Shown: in pieces, positions 57,737 to 64,000 of the stretch | Layout of the letters: each line of letters starts with the position of its first letter | How positions within the stretch are numbered: the stretch's first letter is position 1 | Assembly (NCBI GenBank): GCA_012270995.1 | Contig: JAAXHG010000060.1 | Span: 43,991-107,990 of the forward strand | Direction of reading: 5' to 3' | Length of the DNA: 64,000 bases | Origin: Vicinamibacteraceae bacterium | GTDB taxonomy: Bacteria; Acidobacteriota; Thermoanaerobaculia; Multivoradales; Multivoraceae | Position numbers and translations under genes: made by a program | The notes under the pieces: generated by a model | What the model was told of the DNA's origin: nothing | The model's database searches: none | Seen by the model: only the letters and a program-made list of their open reading frames with translations

Positions 57737-58704
57737 GTCAGGGCCCGAGCCTGAATCGCCGGCGGTCGGCGGGACCGGTGTGCGGCCTCGCGGTGGCGGC
57801 GGCCGCGTTCATGGTGGCGCCGCTCGCGGCCCAGGAAGCGACGACCGCGGTCGAGCGGGCGCGCTTCCACCACATTCACCTCAACGTCACCGACGTCGAC
57901 CGTTCGGTCGACTTCTACCGCGCCACCTTCGGCGCCCTGCCGATCGAGTTTCGCGGGGTCGCGGACGCGGTGTTCACCGAGCGGTCCTTCATCCTGTTCA
58001 ACGAAGTCGAGGAGCCGCCGGACGGCAGCCAGGCTAGCGGCATCTGGCACTTCGGCTGGGGTGGTGTCGACCTGCCCAGCCAGTACCGCTGGCTGGTGTC
58101 CCGCGGCGTCGACATCCATACGCCGATCTACCGCCTGGGCCGGGGGCACGTGATCTACGTCAACGGGCCGGACCGCGAAATGATCGAGGTGAACACGATG
58201 GGCCACCACCGTTTCGCACACGTCCACCTGTTCGCGGCGGACGTGAACGAGACGGCCGCCTGGTACGAGCGGCACTTCGGTCTTCCGGCGCGGCGGTCCG
58301 CCGGGGGCAACCCCCGGCCGGTCGGCGAGGGCGCCGCGTTCGCGACCTGGGAGGAGTTTCATCGCGACCACCGCGCCTGGGCGAACGCGTTTCGCGCCGA
58401 CAACGTGAACTTCATCGTCTACAACCTGCCGGACTACGAGCCGTTGGCGCCGTGGTGGCCCGAGGACGCGGCGCCGCTGCTGGAGACCCAGCCCCAGCGC
58501 GGCCGGGCGATCGACCACTTCGCCTTCTCCTACCGCGACATCGAACCGGTGTTCGAGCGGCTGCGGACAGCGGGCGTCGAGATCGTGGAACCGATCACCT
58601 ACCGGCCGGAACTGGACATGCGGAGCTTCTTCGTGATGGGGCCGGACAAGGTGGCGGTGGAGATCGTCGAGGCGAAGCCGATCCCCGAGGGCGTCTGGGA
58701 CTGA
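57733..58704 (+). CDS. Second exported VOC-family protein
   Basis: A 323-residue protein. The start is a TTG (57733) overlapping the previous stop, which keeps the signal region intact: NRRRSAGPVCGLAVAAAAFMVAPLAAQE has a Tat-like Arg cluster. Domain 1: RFHHIHLNVTDVDRSVDFYRATFG to GPDREMIEVNTMG. Domain 2: RFAHVHLFAADVNETAAWYERHFGL to AFSYRDIEPVFERLRTAGVEIVEP. Metal-binding His and Glu are present. Sequence similarity to the upstream gene is limited to the fold, so this is not a recent duplication. Substrate unknown. Confidence 0.82.
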   Translation: MSQGPSLNRRRSAGPVCGLAVAAAAFMVAPLAAQEATTAVERARFHHIHLNVTDVDRSVDFYRATFGALPIEFRGVADAVFTERSFILFNEVEEPPDGSQASGIWHFGWGGVDLPSQYRWLVSRGVDIHTPIYRLGRGHVIYVNGPDREMIEVNTMGHHRFAHVHLFAADVNETAAWYERHFGLPARRSAGGNPRPVGEGAAFATWEEFHRDHRAWANAFRADNVNFIVYNLPDYEPLAPWWPEDAAPLLETQPQRGRAIDHFAFSYRDIEPVFERLRTAGVEIVEPITYRPELDMRSFFVMGPDKVAVEIVEAKPIPEGVWD

Positions 58705-58774
58705 GTGAGTGGCCAGCCAGCTGCTAGAGTCCGCCTGCCGGCTCGGAACAACTGGTTGGAAGCTGGAGGCGCGC

Positions 58775-60094
58775 ATGAGCCGTACGACCGCAGCACTTCT
58801 CGTACTTGGGACGCTTGGATTGGCTTCCGCGGCCGTCGCCGCCGACAGCGGGGAAGCCGTCACCTTCCACGAGGACGTGCTGGCCATCTTCCAGGAGAAC
58901 TGCCAGACCTGCCACCGCCCGGGCGGCGACAACGTGGCGGGCATGGTGGCGCCGATGTCGCTGATGACCTACGAGGAAGTGCGGCCGTGGGCACGGTCGA
59001 TCGCGCGCCTCGTGCAGAGCCGCGAGATGCCGCCCTGGGACGCGACGGACCACACCGCAGGCGTCTTCCTGAACGAGCGGACGCTGACCCAGCAGGAGAT
59101 CGACACGGTCGTTGCCTGGGTCCAGCGCGGCGCTCCCAAGGGCGACCCGGCCGGGGGCCCGGTGCCCCGCGAGTGGGAAGACACCGGCGGCTTCCTGATC
59201 GGCAAGCCGGACCTCATCGTCTACATGGAGGAGCCGTACCACGTGGGCGACGACGTGGAGGACGAGCAGCCGAACTTCTTCATCACGCTGACCGAAGAGA
59301 TGCTCCCCGAGCCGCGCTGGCTTCAGGCCATCGAGTACCAGCCGGACGCCGAGTTCGTCCATCACATCACCGGCCGGGCGCTGGTCCCTGACGAGGATGG
59401 CGAGGTCGACGTGCTGAGCGAGAACACCTTCTCGCTCGGTTCGATTGCCGCCGGCGAGGACCCGACGATCTACCCGCCGGGCTTCGGCAACCTGTTGCGG
59501 GCGGGCATGGTCGTTCGCCTCAACGTCCACTACCACAAGGAACCCGGTCCGGGCAGCGGCGGCTACGACCGTTCAGCGGTCGCCTTCAGGTTCCACCCGG
59601 TCGGCGCCGAGGTGAAGCACAAGGTGACCTGGAACACGATCGGCGCCGGCGCCTTCGAGATCCCGCCGGGCCACGGAAACTGGCGCGTCGGCTCGTCCCG
59701 GATCTTCGAGAAGGACACCGTGCTGCTGTCGCTCCATCCGCACATGCACTTCCGCGGCCAGAGCATGAAGTACACCGCGTACTACCCCGACGGCGGCACC
59801 GAGGTGCTGCTCGACGTGCCTGAGTACGACTACAGCTGGCAGACGAACTACATCTACCGGGAGCCCAAGGTGCTGCCGGCCGGTACCCGGGTCGAGATCG
59901 AAGCCGTCTACGACAACTCGGAAACCAAGCTCGACGAGTATCCCTTCCTGGACATCGGGCGGGCGGTCGACTGGGGTGCCCAGAGCACCGACGAGATGAT
60001 GGCCCCGTTCCTGGCCTGGACCTACGTCGAGCCGGAAGACGCGGCGGCGATCCTGGCCGCCGGCTCCGCCGGTTCGACCGGCGGCGGCGAGTAG
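58775..60094 (+). CDS. Exported cytochrome c with copper-monooxygenase-like C-terminal domain
   Basis: A 439-residue protein. ATG 58775 follows GGAGG and starts a signal peptide (TTAALLVLGTLGLASAAVA). Residues 25-120 form a cytochrome c-like domain with one heme motif, NCQTCHRPGG, and a Met at SREMPPW. Residues 150-430 resemble copper type II, ascorbate-dependent monooxygenases, with His-rich FVHHITGRALV, RLNVHYH and LLSLHPHMHFRGQSMKYTAYYPDG. Such fusions are common in Acidobacteriota and relatives. The heme may feed electrons to the copper site in place of ascorbate. The substrate is unknown. It follows the VOC gene after 70 bases. Confidence 0.82.
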   Translation: MSRTTAALLVLGTLGLASAAVAADSGEAVTFHEDVLAIFQENCQTCHRPGGDNVAGMVAPMSLMTYEEVRPWARSIARLVQSREMPPWDATDHTAGVFLNERTLTQQEIDTVVAWVQRGAPKGDPAGGPVPREWEDTGGFLIGKPDLIVYMEEPYHVGDDVEDEQPNFFITLTEEMLPEPRWLQAIEYQPDAEFVHHITGRALVPDEDGEVDVLSENTFSLGSIAAGEDPTIYPPGFGNLLRAGMVVRLNVHYHKEPGPGSGGYDRSAVAFRFHPVGAEVKHKVTWNTIGAGAFEIPPGHGNWRVGSSRIFEKDTVLLSLHPHMHFRGQSMKYTAYYPDGGTEVLLDVPEYDYSWQTNYIYREPKVLPAGTRVEIEAVYDNSETKLDEYPFLDIGRAVDWGAQSTDEMMAPFLAWTYVEPEDAAAILAAGSAGSTGGGE

Positions 60095-60161
60095 CGGCGA
60101 CGAGTACATCCGCCTGCCGAGGGCACGGCGGAGGGGGCCAGGGGACGTTCACGAGGCGCCT

Positions 60162-61391
60162 GTGCAGTTCTTGCTGGGACTCTTGATCTGTGTGGCGTTC
60201 TGCGAAGCCGCGGAGTCTCAGGATGGCCCAGAGCCGGGAGTGCACGAGGCGGTCGCCGCCTATCTGGAACGAAGCGCCTTCGAGGTCGCGCTGAGTGCTG
60301 AGGGAGGGCTCGAAGGGCCTGCGGCAGAGTGGTTTCGCGCCGAGGCGGCCGAAGCCCAATTCGTGTTCATCGGCGAAGAGCATGATGTCCGGGAGGTTCC
60401 GACTCTGGTTGGCGCTCTTTGGCGGGAACTCGTTCCCTTGGGCTACGAACACGTAGCGATCGAAGCTGGCCCCTGGCTCGGCGACAGGCTCGACAAGTTC
60501 GCAAGATTCTCGGATCAACAGGCCCTTTCTCACTTCCAGGGGGCAACCTGGCCTCGTCTGCCGAACAACAGCGTGCCGCCGATCTCGGAGGAGGACGTTG
60601 CCTTCTACGAGGAACTTGGCAGCGTCAGCGGCCCACACCGCAGGTCTGCCGCTCCCCTGATCTGGGGACTGGATGCCGAGTATCGAGCGGCTCCACTGCT
60701 GAAGAGGCTGGCGGAGCTGTCGCCGCGGCCCGCCAGGCGACAGGCGGTACAGTCCCTTCTGGAGCAGGTAGGGGCTGCGGAGAGAAGCGGCGACTACAAC
60801 ACTGGTGCCTTCCGGGATGCCATCGAGCAGGTCATCGAACAGGCGCGAGCCGAGCCGGGGACCGAGCTGCGCTACATACTCGATGCGCTGCGTTGGCGAA
60901 TCTCCGCGCTCCGGGAACACACGAGCGACGACCTCAAGAAGGAACTCTTCTTGCGCCAGTACAAGGTTGCGAAGGAAAAGGGCGAGCCGAAGCCGCGCGT
61001 GATGTTCCGGCTCGGCGCGTACCATGCCGCCCGGGGGCTGATGCACGACTTCGGCTCCTCTACACTCGCGAACTTCGTAGCGGAATTGGCGGTCGCCGAG
61101 CGAACAGAGATGCTGAACCTCGCGATCATCAACTGCCAGGATACGTCTCCTGGGGACTTTCCGAGACCTTGCACCTGGGAGCAACAGAGAGCTCTACGGC
61201 CGTTTCGCTCCGCTGCCGTAGCGGACTGGACACTGTTCGACCTTCGAGGGCTGCGCGCACCGCTACGGCAAGCGCGGCTGAACGGACTTCGGTCCTATCC
61301 GGATGGGTGGGAGTATTGGGACCTCGTCATGTCGTTCGACGCCGTGATCCTCCTGGACCGTTCCGAGCCAAGCCGGCTTCCGGGCGAATAG
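60162..61391 (+). CDS. Tiki/erythromycin esterase-like hydrolase (probable)
   Basis: A 409-residue protein starting at GTG 60162 with a weak signal (MQFLLGLLICVAFCEAAES). The segment EAQFVFIGEEHDVREVPTLVGALWRELVPLGYEHVAIEAGPW is typical of the Tiki/EreA/ChaN-like superfamily, in which a Glu-His pair serves a metal or hydrolytic site. Further helical parts include RYILDALRWRISALREHT and PRVMFRLGAYHAARGL. Family members include erythromycin esterases and heme-binding lipoproteins. I cannot decide between them. Convergent with the DUF1636 gene, 16 bases apart. Its lower GC and more varied codon use compared with neighbours are noticeable by eye. Confidence 0.65.
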   Translation: MQFLLGLLICVAFCEAAESQDGPEPGVHEAVAAYLERSAFEVALSAEGGLEGPAAEWFRAEAAEAQFVFIGEEHDVREVPTLVGALWRELVPLGYEHVAIEAGPWLGDRLDKFARFSDQQALSHFQGATWPRLPNNSVPPISEEDVAFYEELGSVSGPHRRSAAPLIWGLDAEYRAAPLLKRLAELSPRPARRQAVQSLLEQVGAAERSGDYNTGAFRDAIEQVIEQARAEPGTELRYILDALRWRISALREHTSDDLKKELFLRQYKVAKEKGEPKPRVMFRLGAYHAARGLMHDFGSSTLANFVAELAVAERTEMLNLAIINCQDTSPGDFPRPCTWEQQRALRPFRSAAVADWTLFDLRGLRAPLRQARLNGLRSYPDGWEYWDLVMSFDAVILLDRSEPSRLPGE

Positions 61392-61407
61392 AGCGAGTCC
61401 ATGCGCA

Positions 61408-61833
61408 TCAGCGCCCCTGGTCGTATGGCGGCACGCGCCCGAGAACGCTTGCACGGAGACGCTTCGGACGTTGCTCCCGCGGCATGAACCCGTCTTCGGT
61501 ACCGATGTAGAGCGAGACGCACTCCAGGATGTCAACTGCGCTCTCGCCCGGGTACTGATCCCCGAAGAGGTAAGTCCACGCCCCGGGCGAGGAGAGCGCG
61601 ATTCCGCAGGGGCGCGGGCATAGGCTGAGGCACTCGGCGGGCCTGACCTCCACGTGTTGACCCAATGGGCTTTCCTGGAACTTCGCCCGAAGCTCCCGAT
61701 AGAGGCTGGAGCCGGTTCGACTCTCTCGTGGCTCGCGCGGAGAGCCGGACGCCCTGCAGGACGTGCACACATGAAGTACGAATGACCGCGAGGCGCAATG
61801 CGACGTCGGCGGGAAACTCGGGCTCTTGTTCAT
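61408..61833 (-). CDS. DUF1636 metal-binding protein
   Basis: A 141-residue protein starting MNKSPSFPPTSHCASRSFVLH at ATG 61833. The Cys pattern VCTSCRASG plus VRPAECLSLCPRPCGIAL is that of the DUF1636/thioredoxin-like 2Fe-2S group, followed by GAWTYLFGDQYPGESAVDILECVSLYIGTEDGFMPREQRP. DUF1636 genes often stand beside cobW-type GTPases. The ATG overlaps the WD40 stop (ATGA), so it is coupled to it. It may bind a metal or an iron-sulfur cluster as part of the same pathway. Confidence 0.83.
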   Translation of the reverse strand: MNKSPSFPPTSHCASRSFVLHVCTSCRASGSPREPRESRTGSSLYRELRAKFQESPLGQHVEVRPAECLSLCPRPCGIALSSPGAWTYLFGDQYPGESAVDILECVSLYIGTEDGFMPREQRPKRLRASVLGRVPPYDQGR

Positions 61834-62870
61834 CCTGTCCGCCAGGCCGTCACGCCGCCCTGGGCGTCGAGCGCGGCCAGTGCGCGACCGTCCGGTCGCC
61901 AGTACACCGCGCCGACAACGTCCGCGACAGGCGCAATTCCTACCGGATCGCCTTGTCCGTTGCGCCCAAGTGACCACACGACGACCGCGCCATCGCGAGC
62001 TCCGGAGGCGAGGCGCCTCCCCCCGCGAGCGAAGGCGAGCGTAGTAACGGCCCGAAAGTGAAGTTCCAGAACGCCGGGCCGCGTGCCTTCAGGGCCGTTA
62101 CCCTGGAAGCTCCAGACCGTCACCGCCTCGCCTCCGCCGGTGGCCAGGAGTGTGCCAGTGTCGTTGAAGGCCAAGGCCGACGGTTTGCCGGGATAGCCCG
62201 ACATCATCGAGTCCTGCTCCGTGGAGCGACGCCAGAAGTGCACGGAGTTGTCCTGGCTGCCGCAGGCGACGATGTCCCCGTCCGGGCTCAGTACCATGGA
62301 CACCAGGGAGCCGATCCACTCCAGCTTCTGGCGAACCTCCCCGGTGGACGCGTCGAAGAACGTCACCCGGCCGTAACATGCCGTCGCCAGCTCCTCTGCG
62401 CCGGACCAGGCGATCGCGCTGACGGTACTGGGATGAGGTTGAGATCGCCAGATTCTCGTTCCATCCGCGCCAAACGCGTGAACCTCCCGGGAGCAGGAGG
62501 CCGCCAACCACTGTCCGTCCGGCGACCACGCCACGTTCTCCACCCAGCCACTCCCGACGTCGATCGCCTCGCTGGCCCGGCCTTCGGTGGCACTCCAGAC
62601 CAGGACTCGGCCGTCCTGGCCGGCCGTGGCGAACGCGGGCCGGTTCGGCTGCATTGCCAGCGCCAGCACCCCGCCTTCATGGGCTCCGCGCTGCGCCCAG
62701 ATGGTGGCGCCGGACCTGCCTTCGAATGCGTAGACGCCACCCGCGGCATCTCCGACCACCAGCGCCTCCCCGCCCGGGGTCCACCCGCCGGCGATGGCGT
62801 AGTCACCGACCTCGGCGGCCCAACCCGGGCGAAGAACGCCCTTCGGGCTGCCGTCATTCAAATCAGGCAT
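61830..62870 (-). CDS. WD40-repeat protein
   Basis: A 346-residue protein without a signal peptide, composed of about seven WD40 blades: GGVLALAMQPNRPAFATAGQDGRVLVWSATEG, VENVAWSPDGQWLAASCSREVHAFGADG, VSAIAWSGAEELATACYGRVTFFDASTG, LVSMVLSPDGDIVACGSQDNSVHFWRRS, PSALAFNDTGTLLATGGGEAVTVWSFQG and TTLAFARGGRRLASGARDGAVVVWSLG. It should fold as a scaffold in the cytoplasm. It overlaps the CobW gene by 13 bases and the DUF1636 gene by four. A WD40 protein between a CobW GTPase and DUF1636 suggests a metal-delivery complex. Confidence 0.85.
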   Translation of the reverse strand: MPDLNDGSPKGVLRPGWAAEVGDYAIAGGWTPGGEALVVGDAAGGVYAFEGRSGATIWAQRGAHEGGVLALAMQPNRPAFATAGQDGRVLVWSATEGRASEAIDVGSGWVENVAWSPDGQWLAASCSREVHAFGADGTRIWRSQPHPSTVSAIAWSGAEELATACYGRVTFFDASTGEVRQKLEWIGSLVSMVLSPDGDIVACGSQDNSVHFWRRSTEQDSMMSGYPGKPSALAFNDTGTLLATGGGEAVTVWSFQGNGPEGTRPGVLELHFRAVTTLAFARGGRRLASGARDGAVVVWSLGRNGQGDPVGIAPVADVVGAVYWRPDGRALAALDAQGGVTAWRTG

Positions 62871-64000
62871 GCCTCGAATCCCAGCCGCATCGACCGCTCG
62901 TCGAGGTTGCGGCCAATGAAGACGAGCTGGTTGCGGCGGGGCGCGTCACCCCACGGACGATCCGGCTGTCCGTCGAAGAGCATGTGAACTCCCTGGAAGA
63001 CGAAGCGACGCGATTCGCCTGCGAGGCTGATGAACCCCTTCATTCGAAAGATGTCCACGCCGCGTTCACGGAGCAGTTCGCCCAGCCACGCGTTGAGCCT
63101 GCCGGGGTCGACGTCGCCCTCCGTCTCGATTGCGATCGAGCCCACTTCGTCGTCGTGCTCATGCTGTGCGACCCAGGTTCGCTCGACCTCGGCGGGAATC
63201 ACTCCGTTGACGTGGGGGGCGCCGTTCGTCAGTTGCAGGTCGAACTCCTCCGCGGTGTGCTGGGCGTAGAGGCCGACCCTCACCTGCGTATCGACTTCCA
63301 GGAAGAACGACTTGCGTCCCGGGGAGTCGAGCAGGAGGTTCAGGTGCTTTCCGACCGGAATCTCGTTCCCCGGACGAATGTCGTCCGCGGGTTCGGCGTA
63401 CCGGCGCACACACCACTCCGCACCTTCACGAAGCGCGGAGTCATCCGTCCCCTGGTCCGGCACGATGACGAGAGACATCGCCGGATCTGGTCCCTCGGCC
63501 AGGCTGAGTTCGTAGCGGCCGGTGTCGAGCGAATAGACGCCGGTCCATTCGAACGGGTACTCCGGCTCGAGAAAAGTGGGACGACGCTCGAGGGCCTGGT
63601 CCAGGTCGAAGGCGGCGAGGTTGAGCACCGTCTCGACGGAGACGTCCGCCATCTGGCTGCGGATGACTCGCGCCATCCGGTTCATGTCCCGGAGCCGGAC
63701 CTCGATCTTGTCGAGCGCGTCGTCGACGACGAGATCCGTCTTGTTGAGAACGAGGACGTCCGCGAACGCGACCTGTTCCGTGCTCTCGTCGCTTCGGCCG
63801 AGCTGCTGCTCGATGTGGGCTGCGTCGACAAGCGTGACGATCCCGTCCAGCTCGAACTCCGCGCGAATCTCGTCGTCCATGAAGAAGGTCTGGGCCACCG
63901 GACCGGGATCCGCGAGCCCCGTGGTTTCCACCAGCACGTAGTCGAACTTGTCCCTGCGCTTCATGAGGTTGCCAAGCACGCGAATCAGGTCTCCGCGCAC
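62858..64000 (-). CDS. CobW/P47K-family GTPase metallochaperone, 5' end outside window
   Basis: The C-terminal 380 residues of a COG0523 protein. The first visible residues (RGDLIRVLGNLMKRRDKFDYVLVETTGLADPGPV) are those that follow the CxCC metal site and Walker A in the family, so about 80 residues are missing at the right edge. VLVLNKTDLV is the guanine-specificity motif. The CobW C-terminal domain shows ERGVDIFRMKGFISLAGESRRFVFQGVHMLFDG and ends RRNQLVFIGRNLD. A His/Asp-rich patch AQHEHDDEV may bind metal. These GTPases deliver zinc, cobalt or other metals to client proteins. First gene of the CobW-WD40-DUF1636 operon as seen. Confidence 0.9.
   Translation of the reverse strand: MRGDLIRVLGNLMKRRDKFDYVLVETTGLADPGPVAQTFFMDDEIRAEFELDGIVTLVDAAHIEQQLGRSDESTEQVAFADVLVLNKTDLVVDDALDKIEVRLRDMNRMARVIRSQMADVSVETVLNLAAFDLDQALERRPTFLEPEYPFEWTGVYSLDTGRYELSLAEGPDPAMSLVIVPDQGTDDSALREGAEWCVRRYAEPADDIRPGNEIPVGKHLNLLLDSPGRKSFFLEVDTQVRVGLYAQHTAEEFDLQLTNGAPHVNGVIPAEVERTWVAQHEHDDEVGSIAIETEGDVDPGRLNAWLGELLRERGVDIFRMKGFISLAGESRRFVFQGVHMLFDGQPDRPWGDAPRRNQLVFIGRNLDERSMRLGFEACLI

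Overview
The window is GC-rich (by eye about two-thirds G+C), densely coded bacterial chromosome with short intergenic gaps, frequent GTG and TTG starts and many 4-17 base gene overlaps. The gene set suggests a heterotrophic aerobe of an Acidobacteriota- or Planctomycetota-like lineage: a DUF6797 protein beside a PA14/multi-CxxCH cytochrome, paired PQQ-type propellers, a cytochrome c/copper monooxygenase-like protein, secreted VOC proteins, an M16 peptidase and a one-chain biotin carboxylase. No rRNA or other marker gene is present, so this placement is inference. No CRISPR array, tRNA, rRNA or transposase was seen.

Layout. 1-7 kb: accessory genes resembling phage defence (a DUF3696 ATPase with a DUF262 protein; a DUF499 BrxC/PglY-type ATPase with a small partner), two of them interrupted by frameshifts. 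7-11 kb: a MazEF-type toxin-antitoxin pair, an orphan oligopeptide-type binding lipoprotein and a thiolase-like protein. 11-17 kb: an OLD-type ATPase/TOPRIM nuclease, a sulfatase, an enoyl-CoA hydratase and a gamma-glutamyltransferase. 17-29 kb: a molybdate ABC transporter (modA, modB, modC) whose modA is separated from modBC by a 9 kb minus-strand cassette holding a PLD-SNF2 helicase, a broken Eco57I-type DNA methylase, an 80-residue protein and an SDH-type serine protease. 29-45 kb: M16 peptidase, acetoacetyl-CoA synthetase, DoxX protein, tandem propellers, an HDAC-like deacetylase, a ribosome hibernation factor, a serine hydrolase, the cytochrome/DUF6797 pair and a VapBC pair. 45-61 kb: single-chain acyl-CoA carboxylase, haloalkane dehalogenase, SIS isomerase, alpha/beta hydrolase, RND efflux pair, VOC proteins and a copper monooxygenase-like protein. 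61-64 kb: a CobW GTPase, WD40 and DUF1636 operon, apparently for metal handling.

Most notable observations: (1) defence-like genes lie between modA and modBC, and lesions cluster in defence genes while nearly all metabolic genes are intact; (2) two families of dispersed two-hairpin repeats, each seen twice. In one family a copy surrounds the modA start codon. In the other, one copy ends modC and the other is inserted in frame in the dehalogenase; pairing is kept by compensatory changes; (3) a possibly self-contained SDH protease plus small protein module with its own promoter. Calls rest on motif recognition by eye, not on database searches.
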